From OLB11 sp041392835 (GTDB taxonomy: Bacteria > Bacteroidota > Bacteroidia > Chitinophagales > Chitinophagaceae), in the NCBI GenBank assembly GCA_041392835.1, contig JAWKLF010000001.1:1054001-1118000 (forward strand): a stretch of DNA of 64,000 bases, written 5' to 3'. Numbering within the stretch: position 1 is the first letter of the stretch; the number at the start of each line of letters is the position of its first letter. The notes beneath the pieces were generated by a model, which worked only from the letters and a program-made list of their open reading frames with translations, was not told the DNA's origin and did no database searches. The translations under genes and the position numbers were made by a program. Positions 8,081 through 16,895 of the stretch are shown here, one piece after another.

Positions 8081-8719
8081 TTAATTAGCGTTTTCTTCTT
8101 CAAGTTCAGCAAATTGTTTTACAACACCTTCGCTCAATAATAATTTTCCTGCATTAACTACATCATATGTATTAGAGCTGTGAAAGCTGTTAGCTTTTAC
8201 ATTAGAAATATTGCGTGTGCTTAAATAAGTATTTTCGTTGTAGTCAGGCATTAAGAACAAGGTTTTTGTATTTCCTAACTGAAGATTAGCCAATATTTTA
8301 GTAAATTCTTTTGTTTTTGGTGTATCCATATTGATATCTTCTATTACAATGATATCATTTGCTTTAGCTTTTAAAGAAAGAGCAGAATAAAAAGCTAAGT
8401 TTTTAACTTGTTTATTCAATTTAAAGCTATAATCTCTTGGCTTTGGTCCGAATATAGAACCACCACCTTTGTATAATGGATTACGGATGTTCCCTTTACG
8501 AGATCCACCTGTTCCTTTTTGACGATGTAATTTGCGTGAAGCACCTTTTACTTCAGCACGTGTTTTTACTTTGTGTGTTCCTTGACGTTGTGCTGCTAAA
8601 AATTGTTTAACGGCTAAATATATCAAGTGATTATTTGGTTCCATACCAAAATAATCATTCGGTAGCTCAACTGTTCTACCTGTAGATTGTCCATTTATAT
8701 TTAATACATCTATTTGCAT
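8081..8719 (-). CDS. rplD: 50S ribosomal protein L4 (uL4)
   Basis: 212 residues. The extended tunnel loop is marked by KTRAEVKGASRKLHRQKGTG and SRKGNIRNPLYKGGGSIFGP, and the carboxyl Rossmann-like part by NVKANSFHSSNTYDVVNA. L4 lines the exit tunnel; in Escherichia coli it also represses the S10 operon, which cannot be judged here because no leader structure is evident. It follows rplC by 11 bases. Confidence 0.97.
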   Translation of the reverse strand: MQIDVLNINGQSTGRTVELPNDYFGMEPNNHLIYLAVKQFLAAQRQGTHKVKTRAEVKGASRKLHRQKGTGGSRKGNIRNPLYKGGGSIFGPKPRDYSFKLNKQVKNLAFYSALSLKAKANDIIVIEDINMDTPKTKEFTKILANLQLGNTKTLFLMPDYNENTYLSTRNISNVKANSFHSSNTYDVVNAGKLLLSEGVVKQFAELEEENAN

Positions 8720-8730
8720 GAGTCTTCTTA

Positions 8731-9348
8731 TTATTTTTGAATTAATACAATTGATCCGTTATGCCCTGGTACTGAACCACTGATTAGTATATAGTTTTTG
8801 TCAGGGAATACTTTTAATACTTTAAGTGCTTTAACTTTTACTCTATCGCAACCCATTTGGCCAGCCATGCGCATGCCTTTGAATACACGAGAAGGATAAG
8901 AAGAACCACCTATAGATCCCGGTGCTCTTTGACGGTCGTGTTGACCATGTGATGCTTCGCCGACACCAGAAAATCCATGACGTTTTACAACCCCTTGGAA
9001 TCCTTTACCTTTAGATGTGCCAATAACCGATACTTTATCGCCTTCTGCAAATATTTCGCAGGTAATGGTATCGCCTAATGCTTTTTGGTCATCGTAATTT
9101 CTGATTTCTTTTATATGAGCTTTTACTTCTGTATTGGCTTTGGCAAAATGAGATATCATAGCACGAGTGCTATTTTTTTCTTTCTTTTCGCCAAAAGCTA
9201 TTTGAATGGCATTGTAGCCATCGGTTTCTTGTGTTTTTACTTGAGTAACTATACAAGGACCAGCTTCAATGATAGTACAAGCAGTTTGCTTGCCATCGGC
9301 TTCAAAAATGCTGGTCATACCAACTTTTTTTCCTATTATTCCTTTCAT
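8731..9348 (-). CDS. rplC: 50S ribosomal protein L3 (uL3)
   Basis: 205 residues: MKGIIGKKVGMTSIFEADGK start and the L3 signature GTSKGKGFQGVVKRHGFSG at about residues 120-140, with the W-loop region SHGQHDRQRAPGSIGGSSYP after it. L3 initiates 50S assembly and approaches the peptidyl transferase centre. An 87-base gap separates it from rpsJ, the longest within the S10 part; no hairpin was obvious in that gap. Confidence 0.98.
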   Translation of the reverse strand: MKGIIGKKVGMTSIFEADGKQTACTIIEAGPCIVTQVKTQETDGYNAIQIAFGEKKEKNSTRAMISHFAKANTEVKAHIKEIRNYDDQKALGDTITCEIFAEGDKVSVIGTSKGKGFQGVVKRHGFSGVGEASHGQHDRQRAPGSIGGSSYPSRVFKGMRMAGQMGCDRVKVKALKVLKVFPDKNYILISGSVPGHNGSIVLIQK

Positions 9349-9435
9349 TCTCTTAGTTTATTTTTTGTGTCAGCGCCATTTTGCTATGAAATGGATGACT
9401 ATTATCTATATTTTAATTTGCTTTTGTTGTATTTA

Positions 9436-9741
9436 TCAGGCTTTGATTTCTACTTCTACGCCTGAAGGGAGGTCTAATTTAGATAAAGCATCTACTGTTT
9501 TTGAACTTGATGTATAAATATCTAAAAGACGTTTGTGTGTCATTAATTGAAATTGTTCACGTGCTTTTTTGTTTACGTGCGGCGAACGAAGTACAGTAAA
9601 TATTTTTTTGTCTGTTGGTAATGGCATGGGACCTGTTACCACAGCGCCTGTACTACGAACAGTCTTAGCAATTTTTTCTGCTGACTTATCCACCAGGTTA
9701 TGGTCGTATGATTTAAGTTTTATTCTAATTCGTTGCGACAT
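9436..9741 (-). CDS. rpsJ: 30S ribosomal protein S10 (uS10)
   Basis: 101 residues from the ATG at 9741 (MSQRIRIKLKSYDHNLVD), with GPMPLPTDKKIFTVLRSPHV and the loop near the A site. The frame stays open to a TTG at 9774, but the promoter -7 box at 9772-9779 overlaps that point and S10 is normally 101-103 residues, so the ATG is chosen. S10 also serves as NusE in antitermination. It is the first gene of the ribosomal operon. Confidence 0.97.
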   Translation of the reverse strand: MSQRIRIKLKSYDHNLVDKSAEKIAKTVRSTGAVVTGPMPLPTDKKIFTVLRSPHVNKKAREQFQLMTHKRLLDIYTSSSKTVDALSKLDLPSGVEVEIKA

Positions 9742-9771
9742 AATTTTGTCCCTATATTTTTTTTGGGAGTG

Positions 9772-9802
9772 CAAAGGTATGTTTTATGCATTATAAACCA
9801 AA
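9772..9802 (-). promoter_or_regulatory. Promoter of the S10-spc ribosomal operon
   Basis: On the minus strand the sequence reads TTTG (9802-9799), 19 bases, then TACCTTTG (9779-9772). This is a full match to the Bacteroidota housekeeping consensus TTTG-N19-21-TAnnTTTG. The start of transcription should fall near 9766, leaving about 25 bases of leader before rpsJ. The 22 genes below show no second promoter this good. Confidence 0.8.
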
Positions 9803-9930
9803 ACATTTTGTGAAAAAATATAAGCCTAAATGTAATTTTTTTGCAAATAAAGCTATTATTGCGTTTTTAAATAGATATGTTATTCAAAAGTGGCTAAATC
9901 TTTGAATTAAAAAAATCAAATTACATTTTT

Positions 9931-12900
9931 TTACATACTTCTTCTATATTGACCCCCTACCTCAAATAGTGCTTTGGTGATTTGACCTAAGGAGCAATAT
10001 TTTACAGTTTCCATTAATCCTTCAAATAAGTTTTCGTTTTGAATTGCTTTTTGCTGTAGCTCGGCCAACATTTGTACACCCTTGTCTCCACTTCGTTCCC
10101 ACAGGTTTTGTACTGTTTTTATTTGGGCTTCTTTTTCGTCGCTTGTACTACGTATCACTTCTTGAGGTAGTATGGTAGGAGAGCCTTCTTTACTCAAAAA
10201 AGTATTGACGCCAATAATTGGAAACTGACCATTGTGTTTTAAGGTTTCATAATACAAACTTTCTTCTTGTATTTTACTGCGTTGATACATGGTCTCCATG
10301 GCGCCCAATACACCGCCACGCTCACTAATTCTATCAAATTCACTAAGCACAGCTTCTTCTACCAAATCGGTCAGCTCTTCTATAATAAAACTGCCTTGTA
10401 GAGGGTTTTCGTTTTTAGCAAGTCCTAGTTCTTTATTGATTATTAATTGTATAGCCATAGCTCTTCTTACACTTTCTTCTGTTGGTGTGGTAATGGCTTC
10501 ATCATAGGCATTGGTATGCAAGGAATTGCAATTGTCGTATATAGCGTAGAGTGCTTGTAGTGTAGTTCGTATGTCATTAAAGTCTATTTCTTGCGCATGT
10601 AGGCTTCTACCACTTGTTTGAATGTGATATTTAAGCATTTGACTTCTTTCGTTGCCACCATATTTATGTTTCATGGCTTTGGCCCAAATGCGGCGAGCCA
10701 CTCTACCTATTACAGCATATTCGGGGTCTATGCCGTTACTAAAGAAAAAAGAAAGATTAGGTGCAAAATCATCGATATGCATACCACGACTAAGGTAGTA
10801 TTCTACAAATGTAAATCCATTGCTCAAGGTAAATGCTAATTGAGAAATTGGATTGGCACCAGCCTCAGCTATATGGTAGCCACTTATACTAACACTATAA
10901 AAATTTCTAACACCTTGATTGATAAAGTATTGTTGTACGTCGCCCATTAATCGTAGCGAAAATTCGGTAGAGAATATGCATGTATTTTGTGCTTGGTCTT
11001 CTTTTAATATATCGGCTTGAACAGTTCCTCTTACTTGTTTTAGCGTATCGGTTTTGATTTTTTCATAAACTTCTTTTGGTAGTACGTCATCACCACGAAC
11101 GCCCAAAAGCATTAGCCCTAAGCCTGTATTTCCTTCTGGCAAATCTGCTCCATGTAGCTTATTGCTGTTATCAAAATATTGGGGTCGCAAATGTTCTTTG
11201 CCAGCAAACATCTTGTTGATTTTCTCGTTTACTTCTTTTTCCAAGTTGTTTTCTTTGATATAGATTTCGCATTGCTGGTCAATGGCTGCATTCATAAAAA
11301 AAGCAGCTATAATAGAAGCAGGACCATTGATAGTCATACTAACTGAGGTTTTTGGATCGGCTAGGTTAAAACCTGAATAGAGTTTTTTGGCATCATCTAA
11401 ACAGCATACGCTTACACCACTATTGCCTATTTTGCCGTATATATCGGGCCTATGATCTGGATCATTGCCATATAGTGTCACGCTATCAAATGCGGTGCTT
11501 AAACGAGCAGCCGGAAGGCCTTTGCTAACATAATGAAAACGCTTATTAGTACGTTCGGGTGCGCCTTCGCCGGCAAACATTCTCGTTGGGTCTTCGCCTT
11601 CTCTTTTGAATGGATAAATGCCAGCTGTGTAAGGAAATGAACCTGGAAAATTTTCCTGCAAAGCCCACTGCAATATCTCACCCCATGCTTCATATCGTGG
11701 CACAGCCACCTTAGGAATTTGAGAGTGTGATAAGCTTTCGGTGTGCGTTTTAATTTTTATTTCTTTGTCTCTTACCTTGAACACAAAGTATTCATTTAAA
11801 TAGTTTGCTTTGCTTTGCTTCCATTGGTCTATAATAAATTTATTTTTTGGGTCAAAGTTCAACAGGAGTTGTGCTTCTACTTCATGTAGTGATTTAATGA
11901 GCCGGTCTTTATCGTCAAGTTTACTTAGTTTTAATGTTTCTATTGTTTTATTTAGACCAAAAAGTTGCTGTGCTATTTCACTTTGTTTTTTTGCCCATAC
12001 ATCATACGAACGGTTGTTTTCGGCTATCTCGCTTAAATAGCGAGTGCGAGCAGGCGGTATGATAAATATTTTTTCGCTCATTTCGTTGGCTGCATGAAAG
12101 TCTGTTCTTAGTTGTTCATTGCCTGTTTTTTCTACTATTTTATCTATAAGTGCTTTATATAAAGTATTAGTACCTGGGTCATTAAATTGAGAAGCAATAG
12201 TGCCATATACTGGCATTTTTTCTACATCAATTTCAAATAATTTATGGTTTCTTTGATATTGTTTCTTGACATCTCTCAAGGCATCTTGACTACCTCTTTT
12301 GTCAAACTTATTTACGGCTATAATATCTGCAAAATCCAGCATATCAATTTTTTCTAATTGTGTAGCTGCCCCATATTCCGGAGTCATTACATACATACTA
12401 ACATCGCAATGTTCTGTAATTTCAGTATCGCTTTGGCCTATACCACTTGTTTCTAATATGATTAAATCAAATTGAGATGCTTTTAATATATCTACTGCAT
12501 CTTGCACATATTTACTAAGTGCTAAATTACTTTGTCTGGTGGCCATGCTACGCATAAATACTCGTTCGTTGCGAATAGCATTCATTCTTATTCTATCTCC
12601 CAGGAGCGCACCTCCAGTTTTACGCTTGCTGGGGTCTACAGAGATAATGCCAATATGTTTGGTTTTGAAGTCGCTTACAAATCGTCTTACCATTTCGTCT
12701 ACTAGCGAAGACTTTCCAGCACCTCCTGTGCCAGTAATGCCTAAAACTGGCGTTTTGCTTTCTTTTGCTTTTTCATGTATTTTTTTTAGCATAGCTTGGG
12801 TTTCTATACTATCCGGAAAGTTTTCTGCAGCACTAATACATCGCGCTATATTTTTATGGTTTAAAATAGAGAGTTGTCCTAATTCTCCATTAATATTTTC

Positions 12901-13332
12901 GCCTGTGGCATAATCGCTTTGTTTTAAAAGATCATCTATCATGCCTTGCAAACCCATAGAGCGGCCATCGTCGGGGCTATAAACTCTGGCTATACCATAA
13001 TCATGAAGTTCTTTTATTTCTTCTGGTAAAATAACGCCACCACCACCAGCAAAAATTTTTATATGCCCACAGCCTTTTTCTTTTAAAAGGTCATACATGT
13101 ATTTAAGATATTCTACATGTCCACCCTGATAGCTTGTCATAGCAATCGCATTGGCATCCTCTTGTACTGCACAATCTACTACATCTTGTACACTTCTGTC
13201 GTGTCCTAAATGTATAACTTCTGCACCACTGGCCTGCATTACTCTTCGCATAATATTAATGCTTGCATCGTGGCCATCAAATAATGAAGCTGCAGTTACA
13301 ATTCTGATTTTGTGCTGAGGTGTATATGCCAT
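9931..13332 (-). CDS. icmF: Fused B12-dependent acyl-CoA mutase with G-protein chaperone (IcmF, isobutyryl-CoA mutase type)
   Basis: 1133 residues in the IcmF domain order. A B12-binding domain (about 1-140) has DGHD at 19-22 supplying the cobalt-ligand histidine and FAGGGGV. A MeaI-type GTPase (about 195-420) has the P-loop GTGGAGKS at 201-208 and NKFD for guanine recognition. A linker and the substrate-binding TIM barrel follow (TAGIYPFKREGEDPTRMF onward). IcmF interconverts isobutyryl- and n-butyryl-CoA through adenosylcobalamin radicals, the GTPase part loading and guarding the cofactor; some members act on other branched acyl-CoAs. The fusion separates it from two-subunit methylmalonyl-CoA mutase. 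It lies upstream of rpsJ on the same strand, about 190 bases away, so co-transcription is unlikely given the promoter at 9772. Substrate is inferred. Confidence 0.93.
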   Translation of the reverse strand: MAYTPQHKIRIVTAASLFDGHDASINIMRRVMQASGAEVIHLGHDRSVQDVVDCAVQEDANAIAMTSYQGGHVEYLKYMYDLLKEKGCGHIKIFAGGGGVILPEEIKELHDYGIARVYSPDDGRSMGLQGMIDDLLKQSDYATGENINGELGQLSILNHKNIARCISAAENFPDSIETQAMLKKIHEKAKESKTPVLGITGTGGAGKSSLVDEMVRRFVSDFKTKHIGIISVDPSKRKTGGALLGDRIRMNAIRNERVFMRSMATRQSNLALSKYVQDAVDILKASQFDLIILETSGIGQSDTEITEHCDVSMYVMTPEYGAATQLEKIDMLDFADIIAVNKFDKRGSQDALRDVKKQYQRNHKLFEIDVEKMPVYGTIASQFNDPGTNTLYKALIDKIVEKTGNEQLRTDFHAANEMSEKIFIIPPARTRYLSEIAENNRSYDVWAKKQSEIAQQLFGLNKTIETLKLSKLDDKDRLIKSLHEVEAQLLLNFDPKNKFIIDQWKQSKANYLNEYFVFKVRDKEIKIKTHTESLSHSQIPKVAVPRYEAWGEILQWALQENFPGSFPYTAGIYPFKREGEDPTRMFAGEGAPERTNKRFHYVSKGLPAARLSTAFDSVTLYGNDPDHRPDIYGKIGNSGVSVCCLDDAKKLYSGFNLADPKTSVSMTINGPASIIAAFFMNAAIDQQCEIYIKENNLEKEVNEKINKMFAGKEHLRPQYFDNSNKLHGADLPEGNTGLGLMLLGVRGDDVLPKEVYEKIKTDTLKQVRGTVQADILKEDQAQNTCIFSTEFSLRLMGDVQQYFINQGVRNFYSVSISGYHIAEAGANPISQLAFTLSNGFTFVEYYLSRGMHIDDFAPNLSFFFSNGIDPEYAVIGRVARRIWAKAMKHKYGGNERSQMLKYHIQTSGRSLHAQEIDFNDIRTTLQALYAIYDNCNSLHTNAYDEAITTPTEESVRRAMAIQLIINKELGLAKNENPLQGSFIIEELTDLVEEAVLSEFDRISERGGVLGAMETMYQRSKIQEESLYYETLKHNGQFPIIGVNTFLSKEGSPTILPQEVIRSTSDEKEAQIKTVQNLWERSGDKGVQMLAELQQKAIQNENLFEGLMETVKYCSLGQITKALFEVGGQYRRSM

Positions 13333-13434
13333 AGTAAAAATTCTAATTGGTTGTGGGTAAAATTAATTCAATTATATGTTTTGAAGTCATAATGTATTTA
13401 ATTTAATAAGAATACACAGAAATCTTAAGCATTC

Positions 13435-13466
13435 CTTGTTATGCAGCAATTAGTTATTTATTTTTG
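13435..13466 (+). promoter_or_regulatory. Promoter of the cystathionine beta-synthase-like gene, probably giving a leaderless mRNA
   Basis: CTTG at 13435-13438 (the -33 element), a 20-base spacer, and TATTTTTG at 13459-13466 (the -7 element) fit the Bacteroidota consensus. The ATG of the next gene starts at 13472, only five bases after the -7 box, so transcription should begin at or within a base or two of the start codon. Confidence 0.65.
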
Positions 13467-13471
13467 GCGCT

Positions 13472-14449
13472 ATGAAAAGAGTATACAATAATATTGTAGA
13501 AGCCATAGGCAATACACCATTAATAAGATTAAATAGCATAACCAAGGGTTTTCCTTGTCCTGTATATGCCAAAGTAGAATATTTTAATCCAGGCAATAGT
13601 ATTAAAGATAGAATAGCATTGAGATTAATAGAAGATGCCGAAAAATCGGGTGCATTAAAACCAGGTGGTACTATAGTAGAGTGTACAAGTGGAAATACGG
13701 GCATGGGTTTGGCATTAGTAGCTTTGACGAGAGGCTATAAATGCGTATTTACACTTGCCGATAAAATGAGTAAGGAAAAGGTGGATATACTTAGAGCTAT
13801 GGGCGCCGAAGTGCATGTGTGTCCCACAGATGTGCCTGCAGAAGATCCCAGATCATACTATTCTGTAGCTGCACGTATAGCAAAAGAGCGGAATGGATGG
13901 AACCCAGATCAATATAATAATTTATCTAATAGAGCAGCTCATTATGCATCTACGGGTCCCGAAATTTGGGATCAAACCGATGGAAAAATAACACATTATA
14001 TAGCATCTACAGGTACTGGGGGCACTTTGATAGGTACTGGAATGTATCTAAAGGAACAAAATTCAGATGTACAAGTGGTAGGCGTGGATCCCGAAGGGTC
14101 TATATTGAAACATTGGTTTGATACAGGCGAAATTAAACCTGAATTAGCTAAAGTGTATGCTGTAGAAGGTATGGGCGAAGATTTTTTACCAGACAATTAT
14201 GACAGGCAATATATATCTGCTATTGAAGTAGTAAATGATAAAGACTCTTTGACTATGTGTAGAAGATTGGCTAAAGAGGAAGGTTTGTTTTGTGGTTCTT
14301 CTTCTGGAGCGGCTGTGCAAGCAGTGGTTCAAATGAAAGATTCCTTTAAAGCCAACGATTTTGTTGTTGTCGTTTTACATGATCATGGAAGTCGCTATGT
14401 AGGTAAAATGTATAATGATGAATGGATGAAAGAAAAAGGGTTCTTATAA
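13472..14449 (+). CDS. PLP-dependent cystathionine beta-synthase/cysteine synthase family enzyme
   Basis: 325 residues of fold-type II PLP enzyme. The Schiff-base lysine is K45 in NPGNSIKDR, the substrate loop is TSGNTGMG at 73-80, and the phosphate-binding GTGTGGT-like loop is STGTGGTLIG. The segment EGMGEDFLPDNYD and GVDPEGSI favour cystathionine beta-synthase over O-acetylserine sulfhydrylase. The heme domain and the carboxyl CBS-domain pair of the animal enzyme are absent. Likely reaction: serine plus homocysteine to cystathionine, or serine/acetylserine plus sulfide to cysteine. It overlaps the convergent PAP2-like gene by six bases at the stop codons. The family call is sure; the exact substrate is not. 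Confidence 0.85.
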   Translation: MKRVYNNIVEAIGNTPLIRLNSITKGFPCPVYAKVEYFNPGNSIKDRIALRLIEDAEKSGALKPGGTIVECTSGNTGMGLALVALTRGYKCVFTLADKMSKEKVDILRAMGAEVHVCPTDVPAEDPRSYYSVAARIAKERNGWNPDQYNNLSNRAAHYASTGPEIWDQTDGKITHYIASTGTGGTLIGTGMYLKEQNSDVQVVGVDPEGSILKHWFDTGEIKPELAKVYAVEGMGEDFLPDNYDRQYISAIEVVNDKDSLTMCRRLAKEEGLFCGSSSGAAVQAVVQMKDSFKANDFVVVVLHDHGSRYVGKMYNDEWMKEKGFL

Positions 14450-15148
14450 TTGAGAATTTCCTTTCTGAAACAACTGTTTGAGAGAAACATGTTCGCCAGA
14501 CAATACTTTATAAATGAAAAAAGTAAATAGGATGGCTCCATATACATCATATGTATAATGCACTTTCATGCATAAAATCATATAACTCATTAATATTAGC
14601 ATACAAAAAAGTATAGCTCGAAGCCACCTTTTTTTGGCGCACAAATAATAAATCAAAATACTAGCCACATGCCCACTAAAAAATAAATCTTTGGTCATAG
14701 GGGTGTGATGCGGATAAAAAGTATTTTCTAAAAATACATCACGCAATACAATAATGCCCAAGGGTGGTTCTAGTGGCAAAGCAAGAATACACAATTGTCT
14801 GACTATGGCTACTAAAAAATGCATTTCGATAATACGTAAAATAACTTTGGGCTGATTGAGATGTGTAACAATAAGTAAGAATAGAGATGTATATAGTACT
14901 ATAAAAATAGAAATAGAGTAGTCTACATGTGGGAACCAATAAAGTAATTTGTCATCTAATTGAAAACCTTTGCGAGCTTGTACGAAATTTCCTAATTTTT
15001 GTGTAACGGAAGAATAAACTACAAATAGTCCAGGCGTAATAATGATTTTTAGAAAGAAACTCTTGCTTTTTAGAGCTTCTTTCCATTGCATAATAACGTT
15101 CAAAACAAATAAATGTATTGCTTTCAAGAAATTAAAATATCCTGCCAA
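14444..15148 (-). CDS. PAP2_C family integral membrane protein, sphingomyelin-synthase-like
   Basis: 234 residues with about six hydrophobic segments. The catalytic pattern of the sphingomyelin synthase-like PAP2_C group is present: DLFFSGH with H160, and HYTYDV with H197 and D201, spaced HxxxD exactly as in the animal enzymes; LPLEPPLG at about 124-131 resembles their upstream loop. Such enzymes move a phospho-headgroup from a phospholipid to ceramide or a similar alcohol. Bacteroidota often make sphingolipids, so a ceramide headgroup transferase is a fair inference, but a general PAP2 lipid phosphatase cannot be excluded. Its end overlaps the convergent PLP enzyme gene. Confidence 0.7.
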   Translation of the reverse strand: MAGYFNFLKAIHLFVLNVIMQWKEALKSKSFFLKIIITPGLFVVYSSVTQKLGNFVQARKGFQLDDKLLYWFPHVDYSISIFIVLYTSLFLLIVTHLNQPKVILRIIEMHFLVAIVRQLCILALPLEPPLGIIVLRDVFLENTFYPHHTPMTKDLFFSGHVASILIYYLCAKKRWLRAILFCMLILMSYMILCMKVHYTYDVYGAILFTFFIYKVLSGEHVSLKQLFQKGNSQL

Positions 15149-15255
15149 ATTAATAATTATATAGCAATTTCTTTCTTTTTAAGAAACATTTGTGATTTTT
15201 GAGTATGGCTATAAGTCTAAAAAAAGAATAAATATGTTCATTTTTTATGCTCTAT

Positions 15256-16644
15256 TTAGGATTGGACTTCCTCTACATAGTCTTCTTTTAATCTATCGTA
15301 TAGCGATTTTTTGCTTACAAAACCAGCTATAATATTAGCAATTAAAGCACCCAGCAATAAGAAGAAAATAATGCTATGGCGGTCAGTCATTTCAAAGATG
15401 ATAATGGCAGATGTAAAAGGTGCTCTAGTAACACCAGTTAAAAAAGCTGTCATACCAATAAGAATAAGTAAATCGGCATTGCCACCATTGAGTTGAAGCA
15501 GCTCTGCTATTACTGCACCAAAACAAGCACCCGAGCTCAGCGAAGGCGCAAATACACCACCAGCTCCACCAAATCCGAAAGAGGCTATAAGTCCATTAAT
15601 ACGTACAAAAGGTAAGTACCAAGCTACCGTTTTATCTTCGTTGAATAATATGCGTTCCATTACTTCCTTGCCTGAGCCCATAGCATCGGGGCCTAAAAAG
15701 AATATGAAAGTAGCAACAAACAATGCCGAACCTAAAACAATTAGTGCTTGGCTTTTTAGCTCCTTATATCGTTTTACGAAAGCCATAAATCGCAACAGCA
15801 CTTCGCCCATTTTGCTACCAAAATAGCCAGCTATAATAGCTACCAAAAGTAGTCCCACCATGACTATCCATCCACTATAGTTTGTTTTAGGATAACCCAA
15901 ATACAAATAAGAACCGCCAAACCCCTGAGCCGTAAGACCCGCTATAATAACAGCAATAAACAAAGGCGATTTATAATGTTTAATGTGAAATTTCGATAAT
16001 TCTTCTATAGCAAATATGATACCCCCTAAAGGAGTATTGAACGCAGCAGCTAAGCCCGATGCAGCTCCTGCAATTAAAATATTTTTTTGAGAAATGGGTG
16101 GCCACCATTTAGGAAGCCATAAATACACTTGATTAAAGATAGAGCTGGCAATTTGTATAGTAGGGCCTTCTCGACCGAGTATGCCACCACCCAAAATCTT
16201 TACTGCACTAGCAATAATTTTAATGAGTATAATTTTTAGGCTCAAAAACAACTGTATCAAATGGTTGCTTCCTGGTTTTGAAAGCTCTACCGCTGTCATT
16301 ACCTGTGGTATGCCACTTCCTTTAGCATAGGTAGCCCATTTTTTTACTATCCACCATGATAGTAAAAAACTTAGAGGTGTGATTAAAAAAATCAAATATT
16401 TGTTTTGCTCAAAAAGATAATGAGAGAGTTGTTCGGAATAGCTAAAAATACGACTATATAAAAAAGCTACAAAACCTGTAATAAAGGAGGCCACTAAAAA
16501 AGGAATAAACTGAAAAAACTGTTCCTTGAGCGATTCGTTGGTTTCAATAGTTTTTTCATAAAAGTTCTTGAGATAACGTATGATGCTATTGACAAACGGA
16601 TACTGCCTAAGATTCGCAAGTTTTTTTTTGTTTTTAAAATTCAC
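15256..16644 (-). CDS. ClC-family chloride channel or H+/Cl- exchanger
   Basis: 462 residues, many membrane segments, with all three anion-filter motifs in order: GSGIP (109-113), GREGP (157-161) and GGVFAPS (about 360-366). The gating glutamate E159 is present, and AIEEL lies where the internal proton glutamate of exchangers is found, so a proton-coupled exchanger is slightly favoured over a channel. The protein ends soon after the membrane core and lacks cytoplasmic CBS domains. It stands alone, divergent from pdhB across about 250 bases. Confidence 0.92.
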   Translation of the reverse strand: MNFKNKKKLANLRQYPFVNSIIRYLKNFYEKTIETNESLKEQFFQFIPFLVASFITGFVAFLYSRIFSYSEQLSHYLFEQNKYLIFLITPLSFLLSWWIVKKWATYAKGSGIPQVMTAVELSKPGSNHLIQLFLSLKIILIKIIASAVKILGGGILGREGPTIQIASSIFNQVYLWLPKWWPPISQKNILIAGAASGLAAAFNTPLGGIIFAIEELSKFHIKHYKSPLFIAVIIAGLTAQGFGGSYLYLGYPKTNYSGWIVMVGLLLVAIIAGYFGSKMGEVLLRFMAFVKRYKELKSQALIVLGSALFVATFIFFLGPDAMGSGKEVMERILFNEDKTVAWYLPFVRINGLIASFGFGGAGGVFAPSLSSGACFGAVIAELLQLNGGNADLLILIGMTAFLTGVTRAPFTSAIIIFEMTDRHSIIFFLLLGALIANIIAGFVSKKSLYDRLKEDYVEEVQS

Positions 16645-16860
16645 TGTTTGTTATTCGTGTGTAGATAAAAAGTAAAGAATAACCTTTTGAAATATGAAAT
16701 CCTAAAAAATAGGGAAACATCTTTCACTAAGGCATTTACCACTATAATTTTGGTCTATCGCAAAAATATAGAGATATAAGAACGCAAAGATACCATTGTG
16801 CTTTTTATAGAAGGGCTTATAACTACTTTAATTTTTCGCAAGAATATCGTTTCAACACCT

Positions 16861-16868
16861 TATTTTTG
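16861..16868 (+). promoter_or_regulatory. Likely -7 promoter box of pdhB
   Basis: TATTTTTG matches the -7 consensus TAnnTTTG and lies 27 bases before the pdhB ATG at 16896. No convincing TTTG is found 19-21 bases upstream, so only the -7 half is supported. Confidence 0.4.
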
Positions 16869-16895
16869 TTTTTTTAAATACTAAAATACTACTAC

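Noticed and set aside
9742..9774. Longer S10 starting at TTG 9774
   Set aside because: It would overlap the -7 box and add 11 residues not found in S10.
1..9800. Long antisense open frames over the ribosomal operon and icmF
   Set aside because: They lie opposite highly conserved genes, have no recognisable protein features and arise from codon bias of the real strand.
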